Positions 9,477-18,519 are shown, counted from the first letter of the stretch. The stretch: DNA of 64,000 bases from Pseudomonas cichorii (GCF_015471405.1 NZ_BLVZ01000011.1:169362-233361), one strand, 5' to 3'. Notes: generated by a model not told the origin, from the letters alone. Program-made: numbers and translations.

Positions 9477-9857
9477 CGACTTTCTCCAGGATCGTCTAGT
9501 TTCAAATTATGGCCGCTGGAAAGTTGTTTTTTTAGGCCGCAGCAAAGGCAATACGTAATGTCACTATCGGCAGATCACAGCTGACCTGAAATAAAAAACG
9601 GAGAAAGTTGAAAAAAAATCGCTGGGCTTTCACGAAGCTTTCATTCGCTGCAGCCCACAGTTATAAAGGCATGCAGAGAATGACATTCGTCATACCCTGT
9701 CATAAAAAAGACGCCATAAATCTGTCTATAATGGATCCAAAAAAAACCAGCATTGCCGTATGGGTATATAGTACTTTAGCCATAGCGAATAGAACGCCTC
9801 TATAAAAACAAATTACCCGAACATCAAAACCTATTGTTTCTGCCGAGATTTATAGTA
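9477..9857. promoter_or_regulatory. Divergent intergenic region between two chemoreceptor genes
   Basis: 381 nt, A+T rich, with no credible gene. It must contain the promoters of the divergent chemoreceptor genes. A perfect -10-type hexamer TATAAT lies at 9727-9732 on the plus strand, 126 nt before the dCache receptor start, but no well-spaced -35 element was found. No clear FliA-type site was recognised by eye. Confidence 0.35.
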
Positions 9858-11738
9858 ATGAGCTTGAAGTTCCGTCATAAAATCCTGTTAGCCGCATCGG
9901 GTGTCGTGGTATTGGCATTCGCACTATTCACTTTCTATAACGATTATCTGCAACGTACGACCATTCGTCAGAATCTTGAGACGTCTGTAGGACAGGCAGG
10001 GGAGTTGGCCGCCAGCAGTGTTCAGAACTGGCTGAGCGGGCGCATTCTCGTTCTGGAAAACCTCGCTCAGAACGTTGCCTTCCAAGGTGTAGGGACTGAC
10101 CTGAGCGGACTAGTGTCCCAATCCTCGTTGGTATCCACCTTCCAGTTCACCTATGTCGGTGACAGCAAGGGCACATTCACCCAGCGACCCAATGTCGAAA
10201 TGCCGGCGGGTTACGACCCACGCCAACGGCCCTGGTACAAATCGACCATCGAAGCCGGCAAGAGCATCCTGAGCGCGCCTTATCTGGCGTCGGTGGGCGG
10301 CCTGGTGGTCACCATCGCCAGCCCGATCAAATCAGGCGGCCAGGTTTCCGGCGTGGCCGGTGGCGACCTGAGCCTCGATACGCTGGTCAAGATCATCAAC
10401 TCCGTCGAGTTCGGCGGTATCGGTTACGCCTTTCTGGTCAGCGGTGACGGTCAGGTCATCGTCAGCCCGGACAAGGATCAGGTGCTGAAGAACCTCAAGG
10501 ACATCTATCCGGGCCAGACACTGACTCTGGACAAGCGCCTGCGTGAAGTGACCCTCAATGGCCAGGATCGCATCCTGTCCTTTACCCCGATCACCGGCTT
10601 GCCATCGGCCGACTGGTATATCGGCCTGAGCATCGACCGCAACAAGGCCTATGCGCCCCTGAGTCAGTTCCGTAGCTCTGCACTGGTCGCGGTACTCATT
10701 GCGGTGGCGGTGATTGCCTTGCTGCTGAGCCTGCTGATCCGTGCGCTGATGCGCCCACTGACCGACATGGGCCGTGCAATGCAGGACATCGCCCAAGGGG
10801 AAGGCGACCTGACTCGTCGTCTGCGTATCCAGGGCCAGGATGAGTTCGCCGAACTGGGCGGCTCCTTCAACCAGTTTGTCGAGCGCGTACACGCATCCAT
10901 TGCTGAAGTGTCGTCCGCAACCGTGCAGGTCCATGACCTGTCGCGGCGTGTGGTGGAATCGTCCAACGCCTCGATCACAGGCTTCGATGAGCAAAGCGCC
11001 CGCACCAACAGCGTGGCCGCAGCGATCAACCAGTTGGGCGCCGCCACTCAGGAAATTGCACGCAATGCGTCCGATGCCTCGACCCAGGCCAGCGAAGCAC
11101 GTGAGCAGGCTGAAGACGGCCGGATTGTGGTGGAAAAAACCATAAACGCCATGAGTGAGCTGTCGAGCAAGATCAGCGACTCCTGCACCAAGATCGAAAC
11201 ACTCAATGCCAGCACCGACAACATCGGACACATCCTGGACGTCATCAAAGGCATCTCGCAGCAGACCAACCTGCTGGCGCTCAACGCGGCAATCGAGGCA
11301 GCACGTGCCGGTGATGCCGGACGCGGTTTTGCCGTGGTGGCCGATGAAGTGCGCAACCTGGCACATCGCACCCAGGTTTCCGCCGATGAGATCCACAAGA
11401 TGATCGGCGAGCTGCAAAGCGGTTCTCAGCAAGCCGTCTTGAACATGAACGAGAGCCAGACATCCAGCCAGGACAGCGTGGAGGTTGCCAATCAGGCAGG
11501 TAACCGTCTGCGCGATGTAACCCGGCGCATCGGTGAAATCGACGGCATGAACCAGTCGGTTGCAGCGGCTACTGAAGAACAGACCGCCGTGGTGGAAACC
11601 CTGAACGTGGACATCAGCCAGATCAACACCCTCAACCAACAGGGCGTGTCCAACCTCAATGAAACCCTCAAGGACTGCGCGGCGCTTTCACAACAGGCCG
11701 GGCGTTTGAAGCAACTGGTGGACAGCTTCAAGATCTGA
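9858..11738 (+). CDS. Methyl-accepting chemotaxis protein, dCache sensor
   Basis: 626 residues from the ATG at 9858; an in-frame TTG at 9834 is a less likely start. TM1 (IILAASGVVVLAFALF region) is followed by a periplasmic double-Cache domain of ~250 residues, TM2 (ALVAVLIAVAVIALLLSLLI), HAMP (LMRPLTDMGRAMQDIAQGEGDLTRRL) and a signalling domain with NLLALNAAIEAARAGD. The membrane-distal pocket has YDPRQRPWYK, as in amino-acid-binding dCache receptors of the PctA type, and a later GGDLSLD aspartate. The Tyr-x-Asp element is SAPYLAS here, so one expected aspartate is replaced by alanine. Amino-acid sensing is therefore possible but not secure. It is divergent from the HBM receptor gene and ends in a strong hairpin. 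Confidence 0.92.
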   Translation: MSLKFRHKILLAASGVVVLAFALFTFYNDYLQRTTIRQNLETSVGQAGELAASSVQNWLSGRILVLENLAQNVAFQGVGTDLSGLVSQSSLVSTFQFTYVGDSKGTFTQRPNVEMPAGYDPRQRPWYKSTIEAGKSILSAPYLASVGGLVVTIASPIKSGGQVSGVAGGDLSLDTLVKIINSVEFGGIGYAFLVSGDGQVIVSPDKDQVLKNLKDIYPGQTLTLDKRLREVTLNGQDRILSFTPITGLPSADWYIGLSIDRNKAYAPLSQFRSSALVAVLIAVAVIALLLSLLIRALMRPLTDMGRAMQDIAQGEGDLTRRLRIQGQDEFAELGGSFNQFVERVHASIAEVSSATVQVHDLSRRVVESSNASITGFDEQSARTNSVAAAINQLGAATQEIARNASDASTQASEAREQAEDGRIVVEKTINAMSELSSKISDSCTKIETLNASTDNIGHILDVIKGISQQTNLLALNAAIEAARAGDAGRGFAVVADEVRNLAHRTQVSADEIHKMIGELQSGSQQAVLNMNESQTSSQDSVEVANQAGNRLRDVTRRIGEIDGMNQSVAAATEEQTAVVETLNVDISQINTLNQQGVSNLNETLKDCAALSQQAGRLKQLVDSFKI

Positions 11739-11750
11739 TGAGGTCAGCCA

Positions 11751-11784
11751 CGTCAGCCGCCTCCTGTGCAGGAAGCGGCTGACG
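11751..11784 (+). terminator. Hairpin after the dCache chemoreceptor gene
   Basis: CGTCAGCCGC (11751-11760) pairs with GCGGCTGACG (11775-11784). After one mismatch the stem continues inward with TCCT/AGGA. The following sequence GGTTTC has only a weak T tract. It could also act on the convergent DUF4870 gene ending at 11802. Confidence 0.6.
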
Positions 11785-11801
11785 GGTTTCAGACAGGATC
11801 G

Positions 11802-12164
11802 TTACTTCAGCGCACGCCAGGTGAACGGATAACGGTATTCCTGGCCTTCGTTGGCCTTGATCGCAGCAATGATCGTCAGCACCAGTGCGCCGACACCGAT
11901 CAGCATCAATAGCGGAAATCCGATAACCACGATCACCAGCAACATGCTGACAGCCATGGCAATCGAAACCGTGATCTGGAAGTTCAGCGCTTCCTTGCCC
12001 TGTGAATCCAGGAACGGATCAGAGTCCTTCTTGAGCTGCCAGACAATCAGCGGCCCAAGCAGATTGCCGAACGGAAAGATAAACCCGCCGAAAGCCGCCA
12101 GGTGACAGAACATTGCCCACTGACGAACATCCCGAGCAGGTTTTGGAAACTGGCTGTCACTCAT
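11802..12164 (-). CDS. DUF4870 (Tic20-like) small membrane protein
   Basis: 120 residues. The N-terminus is soluble (MSDSQFPKPARDVRQWAMFCHLAAFGG), followed by about three hydrophobic segments (FIFPFGNLLGPLIVWQL, a central VSIAMAVSMLLVIVVIGFPLL helix pair, and VGALVLTIIAAIKA). The patterns HLAAFGG and FLDSQGKEALNFQIT are typical of the DUF4870 family. The function is unknown; members are small inner-membrane proteins. GAAAGGAGCCGCAT precedes the start on the minus strand and gives a good ribosome site. The gene sits 22 nt downstream of rph on the same strand and may share its transcript. Confidence 0.82.
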   Translation of the reverse strand: MSDSQFPKPARDVRQWAMFCHLAAFGGFIFPFGNLLGPLIVWQLKKDSDPFLDSQGKEALNFQITVSIAMAVSMLLVIVVIGFPLLMLIGVGALVLTIIAAIKANEGQEYRYPFTWRALK

Positions 12165-12186
12165 ATGCGGCTCCTTTCATTGCGCA

Positions 12187-12909
12187 TCAGTCGGCCAGTG
12201 CGGCACGCTGCAATTCGAACAACTCGGTCATGCCTTTCTGGGCCAGCGCCAGCATTGCGTTCAGCTCTTCGGGCTGGAATGGCGCGCCTTCGGCAGTACC
12301 CTGAACCTCGATGAAACCACCGGCGCTGGTCATGACCACGTTCAGGTCGGTCTCGGCGGCGGAGTCTTCCAGATAGTCCAGATCGAGCACTGGCTCGCCC
12401 TGATACATACCGACCGACACGGCAGCGATCATCTGCTTGAGCGGGTCACCGCCCTTGAGGCCGCCGCGCTTCTTGATCACTTTCAGGGCATCGACCAGGG
12501 CAACCATGGAGCCGGTGATGGATGCAGTACGAGTACCGCCATCGGCCTGAATCACGTCGCAGTCGACATACAGGGTCACGTCGCCCAGCTTGGACATGTC
12601 CAGCGCAGCACGCAGCGAGCGGCCGATCAGACGCTGGATCTCCAGAGTACGCCCGCCTTGCTTGCCACGGCTGGCTTCGCGCTGGTTACGCTCGCCGGTC
12701 GCACGCGGCAGCATGCCGTACTCGGCGGTCAACCAGCCCTGGCCCTGACCTTTAAGGAAGCGTGGTACGCCATTTTCGACGCTGACCGTGCAGATCACCT
12801 TGGTGTCACCGAACTCCACCAGCACAGAACCTTCGGCGTGTTTGGTGTAGTTGCGGGTGATGCGGATCGGACGGAGCTGATCGGCAGCGCGACCACTTGG
12901 ACGTTTCAT
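12187..12909 (-). CDS. rph: Ribonuclease PH
   Basis: 240 residues from the ATG at 12909. The longer open frame upstream (to 13242) is rejected because RNase PH begins MKRPSGRAADQLRPIRITR and is normally ~240 residues. RNase PH is a phosphorolytic 3'-5' exoribonuclease that trims tRNA 3' ends before CCA. Family signatures are GSVLVEFGDTKVICT, MLPRATGERNQREASRGKQ with the phosphate-binding arginines, and YVDCDVIQADGGTRTASITG. It is divergent from yicC, as in other pseudomonads. Confidence 0.97.
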   Translation of the reverse strand: MKRPSGRAADQLRPIRITRNYTKHAEGSVLVEFGDTKVICTVSVENGVPRFLKGQGQGWLTAEYGMLPRATGERNQREASRGKQGGRTLEIQRLIGRSLRAALDMSKLGDVTLYVDCDVIQADGGTRTASITGSMVALVDALKVIKKRGGLKGGDPLKQMIAAVSVGMYQGEPVLDLDYLEDSAAETDLNVVMTSAGGFIEVQGTAEGAPFQPEELNAMLALAQKGMTELFELQRAALAD

Positions 12910-13191
12910 CTGGGATACCTGTACTGGGACGGAAAACTGCCGAGCATTATAGAGGTCACAGCCCAAGCTGGGCATATCTAAAAGTCGCAATACCGATACC
13001 GGATAGTTCAAAGGCTCTGGGACCGGGCTTTCAAGCCTCGAGCACTGGAAAGAACGGAGCCTTGCATCGCTTGTCACATTCACGGATTGGGAGCCTGAGC
13101 TGCACTGCGCTACAATCCTGCGCCTTTGCAGCCTGTCGGCTTTTACGACTTCCGTGACCGCGCTCATGGACCGAACCAAGAGGTACTTCCT

Positions 13192-14055
13192 ATGGTGCAC
13201 AGCATGACGGCCTTTGCCCGAGTCGAACAGGCCGGCGCTCAAGGCACATTGAGTTGGGAACTACGCTCGGTCAATCATCGCTACCTTGAACCTCACCTGC
13301 GTCTGCCGGAATCCTTCCGCGACCTGGAGGGCGCAATCCGCGAGGCCCTGCGCCAGGGTTTGTCACGTGGCAAGGTCGAATGCACCTTGCGCTTCGTTGA
13401 GGAAAACGCGGGCAAACCGCTGCAAGTGGACCGCGAGCGCGCCGGACAACTGATTGCTGCTGCCGAAGTCGTCGCCGGCCTGATCAAGCAGCCTGCGGCC
13501 CTCAACCCTCTTGAGGTCCTGGCCTGGCCTGGCGTTCTGGTGGCCGACGCCTCGGACCCGCAAGCCCTCAACAATGAAGCCCTGAAACTCTTCAACGAAG
13601 CCCTGACCGAACTGAAGAACGGTCGCGGCCGCGAAGGTGCGGATCTGGCCAGGCTGCTCGATGAGCGCCTGACGTCCATCACCCAGGAAGTCGCCACCCT
13701 GCGCACTCTGGTGCCACAGATGCTGGCCGCTCAGCGGCAGAAAGTCCTGGATCGCTTTGCCGACATGAAGGCAGAGCTTGATCCCCAGCGCCTGGAGCAG
13801 GAAATGGTCCTGCTGGCGCAGAAAAGCGATGTCGCGGAAGAGCTCGATCGCCTGAGCACGCACGTCACGGAAGTGCGCCGCGTGCTCAAGACCGGCGGAC
13901 AGGCGGGTCGTCGCCTGGACTTCCTGATGCAGGAGCTCAACCGCGAAGCCAACACACTAGGCTCCAAGGCCTTCGACCCACGCAGCACACAGGCTGCCGT
14001 CAACCTAAAGGTGTTGATCGAGCAGATGCGTGAACAAGTGCAGAATATTGAGTAA
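13192..14055 (+). CDS. yicC: YicC family endoribonuclease
   Basis: 287 residues from the ATG at 13192, with AAGAGG upstream. The open frame extends upstream to 13126, but MVHSMTAFARVEQAG is the conserved YicC N-terminus and 287 is the family length. Conserved features are the N-terminal SMTAF and WELRSVNHRYLE and the C-terminal domain RRLDFLMQELNREANTLGSKA (DUF1732). YicC proteins are metal-dependent endoribonucleases implicated in RNA decay. In many proteobacteria the gene precedes gmk; here gmk starts 13 nt after the yicC stop, which suggests co-transcription. Confidence 0.95.
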   Translation: MVHSMTAFARVEQAGAQGTLSWELRSVNHRYLEPHLRLPESFRDLEGAIREALRQGLSRGKVECTLRFVEENAGKPLQVDRERAGQLIAAAEVVAGLIKQPAALNPLEVLAWPGVLVADASDPQALNNEALKLFNEALTELKNGRGREGADLARLLDERLTSITQEVATLRTLVPQMLAAQRQKVLDRFADMKAELDPQRLEQEMVLLAQKSDVAEELDRLSTHVTEVRRVLKTGGQAGRRLDFLMQELNREANTLGSKAFDPRSTQAAVNLKVLIEQMREQVQNIE

Positions 14056-14068
14056 GGCTGAACCTGAC

Positions 14069-14692
14069 ATGACCCACAGTACCGGTACCCTGTACATCAT
14101 TTCCGCTCCGTCCGGCGCAGGCAAGACCAGTCTGGTCAAGGCTCTGATCGACGACTCGGAGCAGCAGATCCGCGTTTCGGTTTCGCACACCACCCGCGCC
14201 ATGCGCCCCGGTGAAGTCGATGGCGTGAATTATCACTTCGTTGATCGCGCCGAATTCCAGCGCATGATCGACCATGGTGATTTCCTGGAGCAGGCCGAAG
14301 TCTTCGGCAACCTCTACGGCACGTCGCAGAGCCATCTGCAGCAGACACTGGACGAAGGCCATGACCTGATTCTGGAAATCGACTGGCAAGGCGCCCAGCA
14401 GGTTCGCAAGCAGATGCCCCATGCACGCTCGATCTTCATCCTGCCGCCAACCCAGCAGGCACTGCGCCAGCGCCTGACCAACCGTGGCCAGGACAGCGAC
14501 GAGATCATCGACGCACGCATGCGCGAAGCGGTCAGCGAAATGAGTCACTACAAGGAATATGAGGCCATCGTGGTCAACGATGACTTCGCCCATGCACTGG
14601 AAGACCTGAAAGCGATTTTCCGCGCCAACCGGCTCAGCCTGCAGCATCAGGAAGAGAAATACAGCCAGTTATTCAAAGAGTTACTGGCCTGA
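14069..14692 (+). CDS. gmk: Guanylate kinase
   Basis: 207 residues from the ATG at 14069. An in-frame GTG at 14030 lies inside yicC and is not needed. The enzyme converts GMP and ATP to GDP and ADP. The P-loop is SAPSGAGKTSLVKAL, and the GMP-binding region is SHTTRAMRPGEVDGVNYHFV. The lid and catalytic region includes LEIDWQGAQQVRKQ, and LPPTQQALRQRLTNRGQDS is also conserved. It sits in the common order yicC-gmk-rpoZ-spoT, linking GTP supply to ppGpp metabolism. A hairpin follows the stop. Confidence 0.97.
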   Translation: MTHSTGTLYIISAPSGAGKTSLVKALIDDSEQQIRVSVSHTTRAMRPGEVDGVNYHFVDRAEFQRMIDHGDFLEQAEVFGNLYGTSQSHLQQTLDEGHDLILEIDWQGAQQVRKQMPHARSIFILPPTQQALRQRLTNRGQDSDEIIDARMREAVSEMSHYKEYEAIVVNDDFAHALEDLKAIFRANRLSLQHQEEKYSQLFKELLA

Positions 14693-14699
14693 ACCGACC

Positions 14700-14729
14700 T
14701 TGCGGGCACGCGCTGACGCCTGCCCGCAA
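14700..14729 (+). terminator. Hairpin after gmk
   Basis: TTGCGGGCA (14700-14708) pairs with TGCCCGCAA (14721-14729), with an inner GCG/CGC extension after one mismatch. There is no T tract, so it may act as an RNA-stabilising hairpin or a weak terminator before the rpoZ promoter. Confidence 0.5.
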
Positions 14730-14751
14730 CGCTCACCCTTCGGCGTGCCGC

Positions 14752-14781
14752 TTGAAGCTTGTGGCTAACCGCTTGTAAACT
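14752..14781 (+). promoter_or_regulatory. Candidate sigma-70 promoter for rpoZ-spoT
   Basis: TTGAAG (14752-14757) and TAAACT (14776-14781) are separated by 18 nt and lie ~59 nt upstream of the rpoZ start. The match and spacing are acceptable but not perfect; this is inferred from sequence alone. Confidence 0.45.
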
Positions 14782-14839
14782 ACCGAGTCCGCTCGCCCAT
14801 CCGGGCACCGCGCATACGCATTTGCTACGAGGAATACCC

Positions 14840-15103
14840 ATGGCCCGCGTGACTGTTGAAGACTGCCTGGAACACGTCGATAACCGCTTCGAGCTGGTCA
14901 TGCTCGCTACCAAGCGTTCGCGTCAGCTCGCTACTGGCGGCAAGGAGCCCAAGCTGGCTTGGGAAAACGACAAGCCTACCGTCGTCGCTCTGCGTGAAAT
15001 CGCAGCTGGCCTGATGGACTACTCTGTCATCGCAGAAGCTGAAATCGTTGAAGATGAACCATTGTTCGCAGCGTTCGAGGACGAGTCCAGCGAGGCCGTC
15101 TAA
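14840..15103 (+). CDS. rpoZ: RNA polymerase omega subunit
   Basis: 87 residues from the ATG at 14840, with ACGAGGAAT upstream. Omega is the small subunit that helps fold and assemble the beta' subunit and forms part of a ppGpp site. Conserved sequence is MARVTVEDCLEHVDNRFELV and ATKRSRQL, then KPTVVALREIA. The acidic C-terminus EDEPLFAAFED is typical of gamma-proteobacteria. The gene lies directly before spoT with a 60-nt gap. Confidence 0.97.
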   Translation: MARVTVEDCLEHVDNRFELVMLATKRSRQLATGGKEPKLAWENDKPTVVALREIAAGLMDYSVIAEAEIVEDEPLFAAFEDESSEAV

Positions 15104-15163
15104 GCCTATGCCGGGGCGATGTGGTACGACGCAGTGTAAAAGCCACGAGCAAGGAGTAACGCC

Positions 15164-17269
15164 TTGCCGAGCATAGACGCACTCGCCGACCGCCTTTCGG
15201 CCTATCTTGGCAAGGACCAGGTCAATCTGGTCCGCCGAGCGTATTACTACGCCGAACAAGCCCACGACGGCCAACGCCGTCGTAGCGGCGAAGCTTATGT
15301 AACGCATCCGCTTGCGGTTGCGAGCATCCTTGCCGACATGCACATGGACCATCAGAGCCTGATGGCCGCGATGCTGCATGACGTGATCGAAGACACCGGT
15401 ATCGCCAAGGAAGCACTCTGCTTGCAGTTTGGCGAAACCGTGGCCGAGCTCGTCGACGGGGTCAGCAAGCTGACCCAGATGAACTTCGAGACCAAAGCCG
15501 AAGCCCAGGCTGAAAACTTCCAGAAGATGGCCATGGCCATGGCACGCGACATTCGCGTGATCCTGGTCAAGCTCGCCGACCGTCTGCACAACATGCGTAC
15601 GCTGGAAGTCCTGTCCGGCGAGAAGCGCCGCCGCATCGCCAAGGAAACCCTCGAAATCTATGCCCCGATCGCCAACCGGCTGGGCATGCATAGCGTTCGT
15701 ATCGAGTTCGAGGACCTGGGTTTCAAGGCCATGTATCCCATGCGCTCTTCGCGCATCAACCAGGCGGTCAAGCGCGCCCGGGGCAATCGCAAGGAGCTGG
15801 TCAACAAGATCGAAGAGTCCCTGAGCCATTGCCTTGCAGTGGACGGGATCGAAGGCGAAGTCAGCGGACGCCAGAAACACCTCTATGGCATCTACAAGAA
15901 GATGCGCGGCAAGCGTCGCGCCTTCAACGAGATCATGGATGTCTACGCATTCCGCATCATCGTCGACAAGGTCGACACCTGCTATCGCGTGCTGGGCGCT
16001 GTACACAATCTGTACAAGCCACTGCCCGGTCGCTTCAAGGATTACATCGCAATTCCCAAAGCCAACGGCTATCAGTCGTTGCACACCACCCTGTTCGGCA
16101 TGCATGGCGTACCCATCGAAATCCAGATCCGCACCCGCGAAATGGAAGAGATGGCCAATAACGGCATTGCCGCACACTGGCTGTACAAATCCACCGACGA
16201 CGAGCAGCCCAAGGGCACCCACGCCCGCGCCCGTCAGTGGGTCAAAGGTGTACTGGAGATGCAGCAACGTGCTGGCAACTCCCTGGAATTCATCGAGAGC
16301 GTGAAGATCGACCTGTTCCCGGACGAGGTCTACGTCTTCACGCCAAAAGGCCGGATCATGGAGCTGCCCAAAGGCTCCACGGCAGTGGACTTCGCCTACG
16401 CAGTCCACACCGACGTCGGCAACAGCTGTATAGCCTGCCGGATCAACCGCAGGCTGGCACCGCTTTCCGAACCGCTGCAAAGCGGCTCGACCGTCGAAAT
16501 CGTCAGCGCACCGGGCGCACGCCCGAACCCTGCATGGCTCAACTTCGTCGTCACCGGCAAGGCCCGCACCCATATTCGTCACGCCCTGAAGCTGCAACGC
16601 CGCTCCGAGTCCATCAGCCTGGGCGAACGCCTGCTGAACAAGGTGCTCAACGGCTTCGAGTGTACGCTGGACAAGATCGCGCCCGAGCGCATCCAGCTGG
16701 TTCTGACCGAATACCGCGTCGAAGTCCTGGAAGACCTGCTCGAAGACATCGGCCTGGGCAATCGCATGGCCTATGTGGTCGCCCGCCGCCTGCTGGGTGA
16801 AGGCGAACAACTGCCAAGCCCGGAAGGCCCGCTGGCGATTCGCGGGACCGAAGGCCTGGTGCTCAGTTATGCCAAGTGCTGCACGCCGATCCCTGGCGAC
16901 CCGATTGTCGGGCACCTGTCCGCAGGCAAGGGCATGGTTGTACACCTGGACAACTGCCGCAATATCAGTGAAATCCGCCACAACGCGGAAAAATGCATCC
17001 AGCTGTCCTGGGCCAAGGACGTCACTGGCGAATTCAATGTCGAGTTGCGTGTGGAGCTGGAACACCAGCGCGGCCTGATTGCCCTGCTGGCCAGCAGCGT
17101 CAACGCCGCCGACGGCAACATCGAAAAGATCAGCATGGACGAACGCGATGGCCGTATCAGCGTGGTCCAACTGGTCGTCAGCGTTCACGACCGCGTGCAC
17201 CTGGCTCGCGTGATCAAGAAACTACGCGCCCTGACCGGGGTGACACGTATCACCCGCATGCGCGCATAG
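15164..17269 (+). CDS. spoT: Bifunctional (p)ppGpp synthetase/hydrolase SpoT
   Basis: 701 residues, starting at TTG 15164 behind AAGGAG (7-8-nt spacing). No ATG lies in a better position. Domains in order: HD hydrolase (H48 in YVTHPL, H72-D73 in MLHDVIEDTG), RelA/SpoT synthetase (~195-340, with YRVLGAVHNLYKPLPGRFKDYIA and YQSLHTT), TGS (~385-450, VYVFTPKGRIMELPKGSTAVDFAYAVHT), helical/zinc-finger region with SYAKCCTPIPGD, and ACT (~625-700). It makes and degrades (p)ppGpp in response to carbon, fatty-acid and other starvation. The intact HD motif supports hydrolase activity. Its context with gmk, rpoZ and ridA is conserved in Pseudomonas. Confidence 0.97.
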   Translation: MPSIDALADRLSAYLGKDQVNLVRRAYYYAEQAHDGQRRRSGEAYVTHPLAVASILADMHMDHQSLMAAMLHDVIEDTGIAKEALCLQFGETVAELVDGVSKLTQMNFETKAEAQAENFQKMAMAMARDIRVILVKLADRLHNMRTLEVLSGEKRRRIAKETLEIYAPIANRLGMHSVRIEFEDLGFKAMYPMRSSRINQAVKRARGNRKELVNKIEESLSHCLAVDGIEGEVSGRQKHLYGIYKKMRGKRRAFNEIMDVYAFRIIVDKVDTCYRVLGAVHNLYKPLPGRFKDYIAIPKANGYQSLHTTLFGMHGVPIEIQIRTREMEEMANNGIAAHWLYKSTDDEQPKGTHARARQWVKGVLEMQQRAGNSLEFIESVKIDLFPDEVYVFTPKGRIMELPKGSTAVDFAYAVHTDVGNSCIACRINRRLAPLSEPLQSGSTVEIVSAPGARPNPAWLNFVVTGKARTHIRHALKLQRRSESISLGERLLNKVLNGFECTLDKIAPERIQLVLTEYRVEVLEDLLEDIGLGNRMAYVVARRLLGEGEQLPSPEGPLAIRGTEGLVLSYAKCCTPIPGDPIVGHLSAGKGMVVHLDNCRNISEIRHNAEKCIQLSWAKDVTGEFNVELRVELEHQRGLIALLASSVNAADGNIEKISMDERDGRISVVQLVVSVHDRVHLARVIKKLRALTGVTRITRMRA

Positions 17270-17293
17270 CCAACCCATCATCAGGAGTTCTTC

Positions 17294-17674
17294 ATGACCA
17301 AGACTGTCATCACCAGCGACAAGGCACCTGCGGCCATCGGTACTTACTCCCAGGCGATCAAGGCTGGCAATACCGTCTACATGTCCGGACAGATCCCGCT
17401 GGACCCGAAAAGCATGGAACTGGTCGAAGGCATCGAAGCCCAGATCGTTCAGGTCTTCGAGAACCTCAAGTCTGTCGCTGAAGCAGCGGGTGGCTCCTTC
17501 AAGGACATCGTCAAGCTGAACATCTTCCTGACCGATCTGGGCCACTTCGCCAAGGTCAACGAGATCATGGGCAAATACTTCGAGCAGCCTTACCCGGCCC
17601 GTGCAGCCATCGGCGTTGCCGCACTGCCACGTGGCGCTCAGGTCGAAATGGACGCGATTCTCGTCATCGAATAA
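17294..17674 (+). CDS. ridA: RidA family reactive enamine/imine deaminase
   Basis: 126 residues; start ATG at 17294 with CAGGAG upstream. The sequence carries the RidA signature: GTYSQAIKAGNTVYMSGQIPLDP, near-C-terminal PARAAIGVAALPRGAQVEMDAILV with the carboxylate-binding arginine, and a closing glutamate. RidA hydrolyses 2-aminoacrylate and related enamines made by PLP enzymes, which protects those enzymes. It is a soluble trimer. It starts 24 nt after spoT, so co-transcription is likely. Confidence 0.95.
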   Translation: MTKTVITSDKAPAAIGTYSQAIKAGNTVYMSGQIPLDPKSMELVEGIEAQIVQVFENLKSVAEAAGGSFKDIVKLNIFLTDLGHFAKVNEIMGKYFEQPYPARAAIGVAALPRGAQVEMDAILVIE

Positions 17675-17730
17675 ATCATTCCAGCGGGGCGCCAGCCGCT
17701 CCGCTTCCCCTGCAAAGGAAGGACTCCGCT

Positions 17731-18468
17731 ATGCGCTCCGCGCTCGCCATCTCACTGCTGGCTGCCATCCTGACTGGCTGCGCCAGCCACGCCGACCGCA
17801 ACCCTGACGGTACCTGGATCAATCAGAACGCCATCGACGCTGCCGTCAAAGGCGGCAACCTGCGCGAAGCACTGCTTGCCAACGGCCCGAACCTGGAATG
17901 GCAGGTGAACACCAAGGCCAATCAGGCCATCTATTCCAATGGTTTCGAGCTGGGCGAAGGCAAGATTGCCAGCGCTGCCGACGGCAAGCTGCACATCGAC
18001 TTCTACGGCAACTTCTCTGAAGACCTGACCGTCAAGGGCGACCAGTTGATCCAGGCTGCCAGCGAATCAGGTCCGGAGCAGCATTTCGAGAAGCCCGAAA
18101 ACCCGGCCCCGGAAGGCGCACCTTCTGGCAGCAGCTTTGAAAAAGCCCTGTACGGCGCTTACATGGGCGGCAAATGGACCATCGTCAGTGGCGATGGCCA
18201 AGGCAGCACCGTGCAGTTCCTGCCGGACGGCAGCGTGCAGGGTCTTCCCGAAAATGACCGCTACGCCCTGTGTCTGGCGGGCGATTGCGCAGCCATGAGC
18301 GGCGAATTCGACAGCATGTGGCTGGAAAAGAACGAACAAGGCAACCCGTGGATCTTTGCCCGCAAAGGCAAGCAACTGGAAATATTCCAGGCACTCAACA
18401 CGGCTGGCGCTGGCGAGATGCCTCAACTGCGCCCAGGCCAGCGTCACTGGCTGCTCGAACAGCAGTGA
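17731..18468 (+). CDS. Putative lipoprotein of unknown function
   Basis: 245 residues with a clear lipoprotein signal: MRSALAISLLAAILTGC, lipobox L-T-G-C with C17 as lipidation site. The mature protein begins SHADRNPDGTWINQNAIDAAVKGG. It has a proline- and glutamate-rich linker (~115-130, EKPENPAPEGAPSGS) and a C-terminal half with two cysteines (YALCLAGDCAAM). AAGGAAGGA precedes the start. I do not recognise a characterised family. The residue after the lipidated cysteine is alanine-serine, not aspartate, which suggests the outer membrane. A hairpin follows the stop. Confidence 0.8.
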   Translation: MRSALAISLLAAILTGCASHADRNPDGTWINQNAIDAAVKGGNLREALLANGPNLEWQVNTKANQAIYSNGFELGEGKIASAADGKLHIDFYGNFSEDLTVKGDQLIQAASESGPEQHFEKPENPAPEGAPSGSSFEKALYGAYMGGKWTIVSGDGQGSTVQFLPDGSVQGLPENDRYALCLAGDCAAMSGEFDSMWLEKNEQGNPWIFARKGKQLEIFQALNTAGAGEMPQLRPGQRHWLLEQQ

Positions 18469-18482
18469 TGCATCCGTGAAGA

Positions 18483-18512
18483 CGGGCCTGCTCATCACGA
18501 TGATCAGGCCCG
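18483..18512. terminator. Hairpin between convergent genes
   Basis: CGGGCCTG (18483-18490) pairs with CAGGCCCG (18505-18512), with inner CATC/GATG pairing. It lies between the lipoprotein stop (18468) and the convergent SDR stop (18520) and could terminate either. T tracts are poor. Confidence 0.55.
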
Positions 18513-18519
18513 CCTCGCA

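Noticed and set aside
14825..17200. Long minus-strand open frame (791 codons) opposite rpoZ-spoT
   Set aside because: It is complementary to well-conserved genes with full domain sets. Its translation is low-complexity, rich in Ala, Asp, Val and Gln, and matches no family; long antisense frames are common in G+C-rich DNA.
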